64,000 nt of DNA from Enterococcus hirae ATCC 9790 (GTDB taxonomy: Bacteria > Bacillota > Bacilli > Lactobacillales > Enterococcaceae). This document shows, piece after piece, positions 46,154-54,929 of the stretch (position 1 is the first letter of the stretch; each line of letters opens with the position of its first letter). A program made the position numbers and the translations under genes. The stretch covers positions 2,289,678-2,353,677 of the forward strand of contig NC_018081.1 of NCBI RefSeq assembly GCF_000271405.2. Reading direction: 5' to 3'. The notes under the pieces were generated by a model that was not told where the DNA came from, made no database searches, and saw only the letters and a list, made by a program, of their open reading frames with translations.

Positions 46154-47190
46154 TGTTCATCCCCCTCGTCTTTCGGTTCTTCTGAAACATTTTTAGCTTC
46201 TTGCTTTATTGAATCAGGAATCGTGATCCCTAATTTTTCCGCCTGTTTTTCATTGATAATAACATCGCCTTTATCAAAGACGTAAACAGGTGTCGTTGCT
46301 GGTTTTTCTTTTCCTAGTGCAAGCATCGCAGCCATTTTCCCACTTTGGACACCTAAATCATATTGGTTAATTCCGATCGTTGCCAAGCCACCTTGTTCGA
46401 CCATTGAATCAACTGAAGGGATCACTGGGATCTTCGCTTTATCAGCTTCTTTTACCACTGTCTGCATAGCATTAGCAATTGTATTGTCTAAAGGAACATA
46501 AATGAAATCCACTTGTTGACTCATCACTTGGACAGTTTGGGCGATTTCATTCGTAGAAGGTACAGCATATTTTACTGAAGTCAAACCTACTTTTTGAATC
46601 GCTTTTTCTGCTTGGCTTACTTGGTATTTTGAATTATCTTCTGAAGAAGCGTATAAAATCCCGACTTTCTTCGCATTCGGCAACAATTCAGCGCCTAACT
46701 TGATTTGCGCTTCAACAGGAGGCTGATCAGATACGCCTGTGATGTTTCCACCTGGTTCTTTTAAAGACTTCACTAAGCCGGCACCAACTGGATCTGTGAC
46801 CGCACCTAAGACTAGTGGGATCGTATTCGTTACATTAGCTAAAGACTGAGCAGCCGGAGTAGCGATCCCTACTAGGACATCTGGGTCAGCTTGTACTAAT
46901 TGTTGACTCATAGTGGCTAATTTACTTTGATCAGCTTGCCCGTTTTGAAAGGAGATCGTTAAATTTTTTCCTTCCTCAAGCCCTGATTGTTCGAGACCGT
47001 CTTTGATCCCACGGTAAATTTCATCTAATGCCGGATGGCTCACATATTGCAAAACCCCAACGGAAACAGTTTGATTCGTTTCTTTTGGTTTCGATTCAGT
47101 AGAAGCAGGCGTTATTTTTTCATAAATAAAGGTTCCTACTAAGTAAAGCATAATAAGTGCAACAACTGTGATCAAACGTTTATTTTTCAT
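46150..47190 (-). CDS. TrpX-type ABC importer substrate-binding protein
   Basis: 346 residues. N-terminal signal/anchor (RLITVVALIMLYLVGTFIYE) without an obvious lipobox Cys, so probably a membrane-anchored binding protein. Two-lobed domain of the ABC_sub_bind (PF04392) type: VSVGVLQYVSHPALDEIYRGIKDGLEQ, LVGIATPAAQSLANVT, LVLGAVTDPVGAGLVKSL, GVSDQPPVEAQIKLGAELLPNAKKVGILY. In this family the ligand is often tryptophan. The C-terminal tail is acidic. Controlled by the Trp leader at 47415-47477. Confidence 0.8.
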   Translation of the reverse strand: MKNKRLITVVALIMLYLVGTFIYEKITPASTESKPKETNQTVSVGVLQYVSHPALDEIYRGIKDGLEQSGLEEGKNLTISFQNGQADQSKLATMSQQLVQADPDVLVGIATPAAQSLANVTNTIPLVLGAVTDPVGAGLVKSLKEPGGNITGVSDQPPVEAQIKLGAELLPNAKKVGILYASSEDNSKYQVSQAEKAIQKVGLTSVKYAVPSTNEIAQTVQVMSQQVDFIYVPLDNTIANAMQTVVKEADKAKIPVIPSVDSMVEQGGLATIGINQYDLGVQSGKMAAMLALGKEKPATTPVYVFDKGDVIINEKQAEKLGITIPDSIKQEAKNVSEEPKDEGDEQ

Positions 47191-47259
47191 TTTTCTTCCC
47201 CCTCATTCCTTTAATCATTATTATTCAAGTCTGGTTTCTGACACGAACTGACAAAAAAA

Positions 47260-47290
47260 GACAATCACCCCAACGGTAATTGTCTTCTTA
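47260..47290 (-). terminator. Second leader terminator upstream of trpX-type gene
   Basis: AGACAAT (47260-47266) and ATTGTCT (47279-47285) form the stem; reading leftwards a T7 run follows. Nearest to the coding start. Confidence 0.7.
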
Positions 47291-47294
47291 CATA

Positions 47295-47325
47295 CAAAAA
47301 ACCGCATAGATCGAATCTATGCGGT
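47295..47325 (-). terminator. First leader terminator (attenuator candidate)
   Basis: ACCGCATAGAT (47301-47311) and ATCTATGCGGT (47315-47325) with a 3-base loop, then T6 leftwards. Confidence 0.8.
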
Positions 47326-47347
47326 AGTCAAATTTCTTGTCCAGCAC

Positions 47348-47414
47348 AGATACAAATTTTAGATTTGTACTCTAAAAAGTTGTATCTACGGTCAAAGTTC
47401 GCCATCAATACAAC
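47348..47414 (-). promoter_or_regulatory. Alternative RNA pairings in the trpX-type leader
   Basis: The segment 47379-47387 can pair with 47408-47414 (GTTGTAT/ATACAAC, just past the leader stop) or with 47348-47355 (TTGTATCT/AGATACAA). The pairings exclude each other. A further ACAAAT/ATTTGT hairpin lies between. Confidence 0.55.
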
Positions 47415-47477
47415 TTATCTACGCCAGTTACGCCAAGCTTGAGTTGTTCCTGCTAAAAATTGGTTTGATAAGTTCAT
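47415..47477 (-). CDS. 20-residue leader peptide with two Trp codons
   Basis: ATG 47477 is preceded by AAAGGGTGATCCACA, a usable ribosome site. Translation is MNLSNQFLAGTTQAWRNWRR, stop TAA at 47415. Two Trp codons (TGG) lie three codons apart, close to the stop, and tandem terminators and alternative stems follow before the ABC importer. This is the layout of ribosome-mediated attenuation: scarce charged tRNA-Trp stalls the ribosome and lets transcription continue. Coding potential is inferred from context, not from length. Confidence 0.7.
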   Translation of the reverse strand: MNLSNQFLAGTTQAWRNWRR

Positions 47478-47546
47478 TGTGGATCACCCTTTCCTTAATA
47501 ATTAATCTAAGTCTAATCGAATTTAGCATGTTCGTCAACTGTTTTT

Positions 47547-48191
47547 TTATTCCGTCTTATTTCCAGCATTAAGATCTGTTCCCAGTTGAGTATTAGTCGA
47601 AGTCGTTTGCGTTTCTTTCCCAAGTTCTTCTTCTAATTTCTTGATATTCGCTAATGGCAAACGATTTAATTCGGGAATCAGCTGCGTAGGGAAATCACTT
47701 AACTGATTTGCGTTATAGACTAAGCGATTGGTTTCTTTGCCATTTTGGAAAAAGATTACCGTCAAATGTTCTTGCTTTAAATCGTAGCGTTGTTCTAATT
47801 CATTGACCTGATAAACCAATGGGTAAAAATAAATAGGGCGATTCAATTCCGCCATTTTTTTTGGATCATGAAAAATGTCCATTAATGCTTGATACATTTC
47901 TCCACTTGGCACACTGAACAAAACTGAAATAGCTTTACTTTCTTCAATTGTTTGCGAGGCTTCATTGATATTCAAAGGTTTAAGCTTAGGAGAATCGATG
48001 TCTGCATAGACTAAGCTCTCCACCTGTGCTTCTCTAATATTTTTAGGAAAGACAAACATCGTGATCGTAATGACCAGTGAAACAAGGAATACGAACAATA
48101 AACGCATAAAATAGCGTTGTGGATGCGTATCGAAATCAGCCAAAAAATGATGGTATTTGACTTTGATGGTCTCACTTATCTCTTTCCACAT
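47547..48191 (-). CDS. Membrane-anchored protein, function unknown
   Basis: 214 residues. Cytoplasmic N-terminus of ~25 residues, one membrane helix (FMRLLFVFLVSLVITITMFVF), then an extracytoplasmic domain with SIEESKAISVLFSVPSGEMYQALMDIF-like segment and PIYFYPLVYQVNELEQRYDL. This resembles a thioredoxin-like alpha/beta arrangement without a visible CxxC. ATG 48191 follows GAAGGTGATCGCT. Separated from the importer by the leader region, so its own transcript. Confidence 0.55.
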   Translation of the reverse strand: MWKEISETIKVKYHHFLADFDTHPQRYFMRLLFVFLVSLVITITMFVFPKNIREAQVESLVYADIDSPKLKPLNINEASQTIEESKAISVLFSVPSGEMYQALMDIFHDPKKMAELNRPIYFYPLVYQVNELEQRYDLKQEHLTVIFFQNGKETNRLVYNANQLSDFPTQLIPELNRLPLANIKKLEEELGKETQTTSTNTQLGTDLNAGNKTE

Positions 48192-48329
48192 AGCGATCAC
48201 CTTCTTTTTCGTTTTCTTTTATTATACCTAAGTTTGAGGTAGATAGAAAAAAATACATTTAAAGAATATCGATTATTTTTCAATCCAGTATCTTTTTATG
48301 ATCAAATCAGTTGATAACTACCTAGTAAA

Positions 48330-48358
48330 TTGGTCTTTTTACGTTTTTTCGTTATAAT
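48330..48358 (+). promoter_or_regulatory. Promoter of rqcH
   Basis: TTGGTC (48330-48335), 17 bp, TATAAT (48353-48358), 34 bp before the start. Confidence 0.7.
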
Positions 48359-48392
48359 GAAACTACTTATGAAAAGAAATGAGGAATGAACC

Positions 48393-50102
48393 ATGTCCTT
48401 TGATGGTGTCTTTACTCATGCAATGATCAATGAATTGCGTGAGACTCTATTATCTGGTCGGATTTCTAAAATCCACCAACCTTACGAAAATGAAGTCGTA
48501 TTAGTGATTCGCTCACGTGGTAAAAATCAGCGTTTGCTCTTATCTGCACATCCTAGTTATGCTCGAATCCAGATCACTCAGATCGACTATCAAAATCCAG
48601 ACACACCACCGAACTTTGTGATGATGTTACGCAAGCATCTTGATGGGGCAATTTTGGAGTCGATCGAACAAATCGAAAACGACCGAGTGATCCACTTTCA
48701 TTTCACGAAACGAGACGAACTAGGAGATCTCCAAAATATCATTTTGATTGTGGAACTCATGGGTCGACATAGCACGATCATCTTAGTGAATAAAGAATCA
48801 GGAAAAATCTTAGATGCGATCAAGCATATTGGTAGTTCACAAAACACTTATCGTTCCCTTCTGCCTGGTGTAGACTATATTGCTCCACCTGAACAAAACC
48901 AGCTGAATCCCTTTAGTCAGGAAAAAGAAAAAGTCTTCCATCGGCTTTCTCAAATGGACTTGACACCAAAAGGAATCCAACAACAATTTCAAGGAATCGG
49001 TTTTGATACTGCGCAAGAATTGGTAGCTCGCTTAACAGAACGCCCCAATGAAAAAATGTTGGTATGGCAAGAATTCTTCACAGCAATCGACACCCAACTC
49101 TCCCCTAGCCTTTATGAAGTAGCGGAGAAAGAATATTTTACGCCGATCAACTATCGTTTCTTTGACTCAAATACGCAACAAAAAAAGATGTACCCGACTC
49201 TCAGTGCGTTATTAGATGCGTTTTACCAAGAAAAAGCGGAAAAAGACCGTGCCAAACAACAAGGTGGCGAGCTCATCCGCAAGATTGAAAACGAGCTTAA
49301 GCGAAACAGAAATAAACTGAAAAAACGGGAGCAGACCTTAAAAGATTCGGAAAATGCCGAAGATTATCGTCGAGATGGCGAACTATTAACTACTTTTATG
49401 GCTCAAGTACCTCGGGGCGCAAATGAAGTAACATTGCCTAATTATTATGAAGAAGATCGGCCGATCACAATCAAGCTTGATCCAGCATTAACGCCCAATC
49501 AAAATGCCCAAAAATATTTCCATCGCTACCAAAAACTAAAAAATGCCGTCAAATTGATTGGTAAACAGATCGAAGAAGCCAAAAATGAGATCGATTATTT
49601 AGAATCTGTCTTGTCCCAATTAGAGATTGCTGGACCTATGGATATCGAAGTGATCAAAGAAGAATTGACAGCAGAAGGTTATTTAAAAAAGAAATCTTCG
49701 AAAAAACAAAAACGCAAGAAACCTTCACAGCCAGATCAATATCTTTCTACTGATGGTACGTTGATCTTGGTAGGGAAAAACAATCTTCAAAATGATCAAC
49801 TTTCCTTAAAAACGGCGAAGAAAACAGACTATTGGCTCCATGCCAAAAATATCCCTGGCTCTCATGTCATTATCAAAAGTGACCAGCCATCTGATGAAAC
49901 GATAACTGAAGCCGCTGAATTAGCTGCTTATTTCTCAAAATACCGTCATTCCGCCCAAGTACCAGTGGACTTGGTTCAAGTCAAGCATTTGCGCAAACCG
50001 AATGGCGCAAAACCAGGCTATGTGATTTATGAAAATCAAAAAACGATCATTGTTACTCCGGAAGAAGAAAAGATCAACAAGATGAAACAGATGACTAACT
50101 GA
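48393..50102 (+). CDS. rqcH: Rqc2 homologue RqcH (NFACT family, formerly fibronectin-binding FbpA)
   Basis: 569 residues. NFACT-N domain (MSFDGVFTHAMINELRETLLSGRISKI... with PPNFVMMLRKHLDG), a coiled-coil middle (residues ~285-330 and 365-420) and the C-terminal NFACT-R domain (DYWLHAKNIPGSHVIIKSD, RHSAQVPVDLVQVKHLRKPNG). RqcH adds Ala tails to peptides stuck on 50S subunits during ribosome rescue; family members were earlier reported as surface adhesins (EfbA, FbpA). Own promoter. A terminator follows. Confidence 0.9.
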   Translation: MSFDGVFTHAMINELRETLLSGRISKIHQPYENEVVLVIRSRGKNQRLLLSAHPSYARIQITQIDYQNPDTPPNFVMMLRKHLDGAILESIEQIENDRVIHFHFTKRDELGDLQNIILIVELMGRHSTIILVNKESGKILDAIKHIGSSQNTYRSLLPGVDYIAPPEQNQLNPFSQEKEKVFHRLSQMDLTPKGIQQQFQGIGFDTAQELVARLTERPNEKMLVWQEFFTAIDTQLSPSLYEVAEKEYFTPINYRFFDSNTQQKKMYPTLSALLDAFYQEKAEKDRAKQQGGELIRKIENELKRNRNKLKKREQTLKDSENAEDYRRDGELLTTFMAQVPRGANEVTLPNYYEEDRPITIKLDPALTPNQNAQKYFHRYQKLKNAVKLIGKQIEEAKNEIDYLESVLSQLEIAGPMDIEVIKEELTAEGYLKKKSSKKQKRKKPSQPDQYLSTDGTLILVGKNNLQNDQLSLKTAKKTDYWLHAKNIPGSHVIIKSDQPSDETITEAAELAAYFSKYRHSAQVPVDLVQVKHLRKPNGAKPGYVIYENQKTIIVTPEEEKINKMKQMTN

Positions 50103-50187
50103 TGTAATGCAATTTAATCTAGTCAACAGTATCGCATCTGGCCATCATCGATGAGTAAGCACTCCCCTTTTTATTCGCTAACATGAC

Positions 50188-50254
50188 AAGTGCCTGTTCC
50201 AGAAAATATCGGATGATTTTTCTGGAACAGGCACTTGTTTCTATTATCTAGTCT
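50188..50254 (+). terminator. Terminator of rqcH
   Basis: Long stem: ACAAGTGCCTGTTCCAGAAA and TTTCTGGAACAGGCACTTGT, then TT. Confidence 0.9.
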
Positions 50255-50310
50255 ATTGCTATCTTTGAACGGGTTCATCCAAGAAACTTCACTCTTGTCT
50301 TTCATGACAG

Positions 50311-50356
50311 CAAAAAAACGAGTAAGATGTCGAATGCCACCCTTACTCGTTTGTTA
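50311..50356 (-). terminator. Terminator of the MetNIQ-type operon
   Basis: AAACGAGTAAG (50316-50326) pairs with CTTACTCGTTT (50342-50352), A/T flanks leftwards. Confidence 0.8.
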
Positions 50357-50399
50357 AAAACAGGCGTTTTGTTGATTTCTTCTCACTTTCTTTGTTCTT

Positions 50400-51212
50400 T
50401 TAAAAAGCTGGAATATTTGCGCCTTTAGAATTTTTCTTAATATACTCAGCGACTTCTTTCGTCGTCATTGCTTTTTTCAATACGTTGATTTTCTCGCTGT
50501 CTTTTTCCCCTTCTCTCGTTACCAGTTGCAGAGCGTAATGTTTGCTGGCAGCTTCATCTTCCAGTAAAATCGCATCTTTGGTCGATAAGCCCGCTGGTTC
50601 TAAGTAAGCAGGGTAACAAAAGACCATCGCAATGTCATTTTCATCATAGGCTTTTACTAGATTCAATAAATCGATTCGTTCAAACTGAAGATTTTTAGGA
50701 TTGTCAACGATATCCGCCACTGTGCCGTTGAACCCGATGTTGTCCTTTAATTTGATGACACCATTTTTATTTAAGATTGCTAATGCCCGACCTTCATTTG
50801 TTGGATCGCTTGGAATACCGACTTTAGCATTTTTGGGCAATTGATCAGCATTCTTATAGTTTTTGGAATAAAAGCCCCCCGCAAAATAATAAATGGGTTG
50901 GACGGCGACTAAATCTGCTTTTTTTTCTTGATTGAACATTTCCATAAACGGTTCATGCTGTGCAAAATTGGCATCTGCTTCGTCATGTTGAACGGCATCA
51001 TTATAAGCTACATTGTCACTTACTTCCATAATATCAATGGTGTAACCCTGTTTCTCCACTTCTTTTTTGGCAATCTCCAAAATATCTTTTGATGACTCTA
51101 ACTGAACAGCCACTTTGATTTCCTTTTTGTCTTTATCCGCTGAATGACCTCCACAAGCTGCTAAAGTTAAGATCGCAATCATTGCGAAACCAATCAAATA
51201 AAACTTCTTCAT
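50400..51212 (-). CDS. metQ: MetQ/NlpA family substrate-binding lipoprotein
   Basis: 270 residues. Signal peptide KKFYLIGFAMIAILTLAAC with lipobox LAAC, then the NlpA fold: VAVQLESSKDILEIAKKEVEKQGYTIDIMEV, DEADANFAQHEPFMEMFN, GIPSDPTNEGRALAIL, and a C-terminal KAMTTKEVAEYIKKN. Binds methionine or a related substrate for the ABC importer. Last gene of the operon; preceded by GGAGGAAGAAG. Confidence 0.85.
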   Translation of the reverse strand: MKKFYLIGFAMIAILTLAACGGHSADKDKKEIKVAVQLESSKDILEIAKKEVEKQGYTIDIMEVSDNVAYNDAVQHDEADANFAQHEPFMEMFNQEKKADLVAVQPIYYFAGGFYSKNYKNADQLPKNAKVGIPSDPTNEGRALAILNKNGVIKLKDNIGFNGTVADIVDNPKNLQFERIDLLNLVKAYDENDIAMVFCYPAYLEPAGLSTKDAILLEDEAASKHYALQLVTREGEKDSEKINVLKKAMTTKEVAEYIKKNSKGANIPAF

Positions 51213-51223
51213 TCTTCTTCCTC

Positions 51224-51895
51224 CTATTTTCGTTTATCCAGTGTCTGAGCAACAAAGTTTCCCAGCATTTGTAAAATAAAGACTAAAACGATCATGATCA
51301 CAATGGCGACATACATGACCCCATATTCATAGCGTTGATAACCGACACGAACAGCAAAATCACCGATTCCGCCACCGCCAATGACTCCCATGACAGTCGA
51401 ATAGGAAACCATACTGACAGTCGTCGTCGTATACGCCAAGACTAAACCACTTCTCGCTTCTACTAGTAAAAAATGCCAGATATATTGAAAGCGAGTCGTC
51501 CCTAATGAATTGGCCAATGCATAAGTTTCGTCAGAAACATCCAGCAAGACCTGTTCAACTAGCCGGGCAAAGATAGTGATCGCAATGATACTAAGTGGTA
51601 CAGAAGCTGGTATAGGACCAAAGGCTTTGCCTAATATCGCGCGAGTTACTGGGATCAACGCAATCACAAATAATAGATAGGGAAAAGAGCGGATCACTGT
51701 GACTAAAAAATTCAAAGTCCAATAAATCCAAGGATAACGACCACGAACTTTAGGATTCGCCAAAAACAACCCTAAACCTAGTGGCAATCCGCCAACCACA
51801 CACACGCCCATCGAAATAGCCATCATGATGCCCGTTTCTTCGAGACTGGTCAGTAGCGCTGGCCAATACTCCATCATGCTTTGTGAATGAATCAT
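51224..51895 (-). CDS. metI: MetI-type ABC permease
   Basis: 223 residues from ATG 51895 (AAGGAGCTTAGCGCA before it). About five helices; the EAA loop region is DVSDETYALANSLGTTRFQYIWHFLLVEARSGLVLAYTTT and the C-terminal end GGGIGDFAVRVGYQRYEYGVMYVAIVIMIVLV matches MetI. Transports D/L-methionine or relatives with MetN and MetQ. Next to metN, 16 bp gap. Confidence 0.9.
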   Translation of the reverse strand: MIHSQSMMEYWPALLTSLEETGIMMAISMGVCVVGGLPLGLGLFLANPKVRGRYPWIYWTLNFLVTVIRSFPYLLFVIALIPVTRAILGKAFGPIPASVPLSIIAITIFARLVEQVLLDVSDETYALANSLGTTRFQYIWHFLLVEARSGLVLAYTTTTVSMVSYSTVMGVIGGGGIGDFAVRVGYQRYEYGVMYVAIVIMIVLVFILQMLGNFVAQTLDKRK

Positions 51896-51911
51896 TGCGC
51901 TAAGCTCCTTT

Positions 51912-52613
51912 TTATTTTTCAAAATACGTCAAGTTTTCTTCCGTATAACGTTGTGGGTGATTTCTTAATTCGCCAATCAACTCGCCATTTTCCATGACCA
52001 AAATTCGTTGGCATAAGCTTTTCACGGTTTCTAATTCGTGACTAACAAAGAAAATTGTCGGCTGGAATTCTTCATGGACTTTATGCAATAAACGAATCAC
52101 ACTTTCCGTATTTTCTTCATCTAGTGAGCTGGTGGCTTCATCACACAATAAAATTTCTGGGTCACGTGTCAACGCCCGAGCAATCGACACTCGTTGCTTT
52201 TCACCGCCAGATAGTTTTACTGGATAAACAGCATCTTTATGAGCCATCCCAACAAAATTTAATAAATAATCGATTTTTTCACGATTCTTTTTCTTTTGCA
52301 GCTTCAATGGTAATGACACGTTTTCATACACCTTTAAGTTATCTAATAGATTATGGTTTTGGAAAATCATCCCCATTTTTTGTTTTTGCTGCCTTTTTTC
52401 TTTTTTGTTCAACTTTTGAACGGCCACACCATCGATTAGGATTTCCCCACTACTAGGTTCTTCCATTAAGTTCAACAAACGAAGTAACGTAGATTTACCA
52501 GAACCGCTTTTCCCAACGATTCCGATGATCTCACCTGGTTCGATTGTCAAATGAATATTCTTTACCGCTTGCGTGCCTTCATAGCTTTTAGTTACATTGA
52601 TCAATTCAATCAT
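51912..52613 (-). CDS. metN: MetN-type ABC ATPase lacking the C-terminal sensor domain
   Basis: 233 residues. Walker A GKSGSGKSTLLRLLN, Q-loop IFQNHNLLDNL, signature LSGGEKQRVSIARAL, Walker B LLCDEATSSLDEE, switch His VSHELET. Standard MetN is ~340 residues with a C-terminal NIL domain that senses methionine; here the protein ends soon after the ATPase core (LTYFEK), so that regulatory domain is missing. ATG 52613 follows GGAGGAACAG. First gene of the metNIQ operon. Confidence 0.85.
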   Translation of the reverse strand: MIELINVTKSYEGTQAVKNIHLTIEPGEIIGIVGKSGSGKSTLLRLLNLMEEPSSGEILIDGVAVQKLNKKEKRQQKQKMGMIFQNHNLLDNLKVYENVSLPLKLQKKKNREKIDYLLNFVGMAHKDAVYPVKLSGGEKQRVSIARALTRDPEILLCDEATSSLDEENTESVIRLLHKVHEEFQPTIFFVSHELETVKSLCQRILVMENGELIGELRNHPQRYTEENLTYFEK

Positions 52614-52641
52614 CTGTTCCTCCAACGAAAAATAGTACACC

Positions 52642-52660
52642 TTATCAAACTGTTTGATAA
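52642..52660 (-). promoter_or_regulatory. Perfect 19-bp palindrome upstream of metN
   Basis: TTATCAAAC-T-GTTTGATAA, 29 bp upstream of the metN start. Suited to a dimeric repressor. No T-box or S-box riboswitch motif recognised. Confidence 0.5.
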
Positions 52661-52964
52661 AATTAGATAAATCAATTTATTGGTTTTCTATTTGAATAAA
52701 AAACGCTTCCTAAATACTAACTGTTTCTATAATGGCGGAGTATTCGTAAAAAAGCAACTTTTTTACTCATCTTCTATCTGTTTTTTAACTGTATTAATAA
52801 TGGTGTTTTATAAACCGATTTATCTGTATCTTTTATGAACCCTCACTGTAACAAGCATGTATTCTATCTATTGCCATTAATCACCATAGGCTAACAACGT
52901 TGTTATTTCTTTTTTCAACAAATTCAGTTTCTTTTTCATAAAAACGAAAAATAGGAGGAAAAGA

Positions 52965-53012
52965 AAAAGCGGTCAAACGATCGCTGTTGTCGATCGTTCA
53001 ACCACTTTTTCA
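52965..53012. terminator. Terminator-like hairpin before transposase debris
   Basis: AAACGATCG pairs with CGATCGTTC-type arm, inside a larger GGT/ACC stem, T tail. Confidence 0.6.
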
Positions 53013-53079
53013 ATGGCTCTATAATTTGAGAGTGGGACAATAGTTCTTTCTCAAAAAGAAAATAAGTTCGACTTTGATG

Positions 53080-53529
53080 GCTAGTGTCAAAATCGAACTT
53101 TTTTTTCTATTATGTACACTTTCCTCTCCATATATTTTCCTAATTTTCTTAAATTTAATGCCATCAGTGCCAAACCAATATCAATCGTTGCTCCTTGTTT
53201 CCCACGCAAATGGAAACGATGGAACGCCAAGTGAGTCTTTAGATGCCCGAACACTGGTTCGACCTCGATTTTCTCCTCTAAAAGCTTTTTTCTGCATTCT
53301 GCTTTGAAATAGCGCCAATTATTATTTACTTGAATTTTTCGCTTTTGTTCACTTTTCGCACGCGTACATTAACGACGGACTGGACAGTTCCGACAATCCT
53401 CACATTCATAGATTTTGAAATCTTGAATAAAGCCACCTTTATCTTTCGACTATCATTTTTGAACGGTATCGGACGATTCGCTGGGCAAATGTATTCATCT
53501 TGTTCTTCAAGGTAGTGCCAGTTTTCCAT
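53080..53529 (-). pseudogene. Degenerate IS1182-family transposase remnant
   Basis: The minus strand, read in several frames, gives MENWHYLEEQDEYICPANRPIPFKN, then a Cys-rich CxxC segment, NNNWRYFKAECRKKLLEEKIEVEPVFGHLKTHLAFHRFHLRGKQGATIDIGLALMALNLRK. This order is the C-terminal part of IS1182-type (DDE_Tnp_1) transposases, with the Cys-rich zinc-like region and the FGHLK motif carrying the acidic residue. Stops and frame changes show it is dead. About 150 residues' worth; the 5' part is missing. Confidence 0.7.
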
Positions 53530-53624
53530 GTTAAATGGATTCTCCTTGTATTTCTTTTTGTTTTCTTTGTGATAACTTAGGATCTTTTTGATTAATCAAT
53601 TAATCAACATGAAATAACAAAAAA

Positions 53625-53699
53625 ATCTGAGACAGAATGAGGTTCATTCTGACCCAGATTTGATTTTACACCACTCATCAGTCCTTATTGACAAAGAGC
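53625..53699. repeat. 75-bp direct repeat, copy 1
   Basis: Matches 55990-56064 with one mismatch. Contains a long stem (AATCTGAGACAGAATGA pairing with TCATTCTGACCCAGATT) like a bidirectional terminator. The copies frame an accessory patch. Confidence 0.8.
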
Positions 53700-53723
53700 C
53701 AAGGTTTACACACTTTTTGTAAA

Positions 53724-54929
53724 CTATCTTGTCATAGATATAGTTGTATTTTGTGCAATAGGTTTCTCTGAATTATTTATAACTATACTTTCTAGTTTTT
53801 TTGAAAGGTTCTGTTTCAATGATATGTCTCTTTTATTTCTTTCTTTAGCAAAGTTAATATTGAGTTTATTATACTCATTAAGAAACTTTTTTGCTTCAAA
53901 AGGACTTATTTCCCCTTGGCCTTCAAGCGAATTTATATGATTTACCTCCTTAATTATTTCAGCTTGAATATGAAATTTTTCCGACTCTAATTTTGGAATT
54001 ATGTTACGATTTATCTCATTAAGGTCTGCTTTTACGTCACTAATATTACGAGGATTTTCAAATTGAGTCCTATACTGATTCTGTAATAGTAAAAGTAACT
54101 CTTTTTCTTGCCTACGGAAAGCATTGATTTCTTGAGTTTTCTCGTTGAACTGGGATATAAGTTTTTTACTTCTTATTAGAATACGTTCTGTTTCTTGTAG
54201 AGAAATAGTAGGTTGCTTTGTGCGTGATGTTGTCGTAGGTTGCTCTGTGTGTGATGTTGTCATAGTTGATTTACTTGTGCTCACAGAATGGGTTTTCTTT
54301 GATTCTATAGACTCTTGTAATTGATTTACCATGTCTTTACAATTGGATATAAGATAGTCGATATGCTTTTTATTTGTACTTAAAACTTTTATTTCTTTAT
54401 AGCATTCTTTAAGCATTTTTTTGTTCTTTATTTTATGCTTTCTTAAATTTACCTTTTGCTGTGTCATTTTACCATATTCAATTACTATATCATTTCTTAG
54501 TTTACGGAATTTCGAGCAAAAATTTTGAACCCGCTGGAGATTCGTTTGTAATTGATTAACTTCTATAGAACTTTCAGTAGAAATTCCCTCTTTTAATTTT
54601 TTAAAATCTGTCTCTTCTTGCTTAATAAGATTCTTTATTTTTTTATGTAAAAATTTTTTAGCAGAATATGGCTGTCTTGAAACATCATCTTGTATTTCAT
54701 CTAAATGTTTTAAGTTCCCCTTATTTCTGTGTTTTGAGTGTAGTTTTTTGTGTGAATAAGTTTTATCAGATAAACGGGTGGTTTCATTCCTGTTTTCTAA
54801 ATCTAGTACTTTTCCTAATCCCCTCCCTTGATTTTGGTTGTCTAAACTAGGCAGTGCCCTTGCTCCGCCTATTCCACTTGCTATGCTTAAAGCATTAAGA
54901 AAAGTAACTATCATTTTGTCTAATCTCAT
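53724..54929 (-). CDS. Secreted coiled-coil protein, Arg-terminated, function unknown
   Basis: 401 residues. N-terminus MRLDKMIVTFLNALSIASGIGGARA|LPSL reads as a signal peptide with an AxA-type cleavage near residue 25. Then long basic/helical stretches (residues ~85-215 and ~245-375) predict coiled coils, separated by a Ser/Thr/Pro-rich linker (TTSHTEQPTTTSRTKQPT). Last codons ACA AGA TAG, so it ends in Arg like several island proteins at 32-39 kb. AAGGAG site 11 bp before ATG. No family recognised. Probably surface or secreted. Confidence 0.55.
   Translation of the reverse strand: MRLDKMIVTFLNALSIASGIGGARALPSLDNQNQGRGLGKVLDLENRNETTRLSDKTYSHKKLHSKHRNKGNLKHLDEIQDDVSRQPYSAKKFLHKKIKNLIKQEETDFKKLKEGISTESSIEVNQLQTNLQRVQNFCSKFRKLRNDIVIEYGKMTQQKVNLRKHKIKNKKMLKECYKEIKVLSTNKKHIDYLISNCKDMVNQLQESIESKKTHSVSTSKSTMTTSHTEQPTTTSRTKQPTISLQETERILIRSKKLISQFNEKTQEINAFRRQEKELLLLLQNQYRTQFENPRNISDVKADLNEINRNIIPKLESEKFHIQAEIIKEVNHINSLEGQGEISPFEAKKFLNEYNKLNINFAKERNKRDISLKQNLSKKLESIVINNSEKPIAQNTTISMTR

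Larger units (their letters stand above)
52614..53079. other. Control region of metNIQ and intergenic space
   Basis: 466-bp gap. The left end (52642-52660) carries a palindrome next to metN; a terminator-like hairpin lies at 52965-53012. No gene seen. Two AT-rich stretches have no recognisable element. Confidence 0.5.

Noticed and set aside
47280..47420. T-box riboswitch upstream of the TrpX-type gene
   Set aside because: No AGGGTGG-type T-box sequence or specifier stem I could recognise; a short peptide with two Trp codons fits better.
53325..53530. Stand-alone genes at 53326-53529 on both strands
   Set aside because: They are frames of the same IS1182-type transposase remnant, whose pieces occupy three frames.
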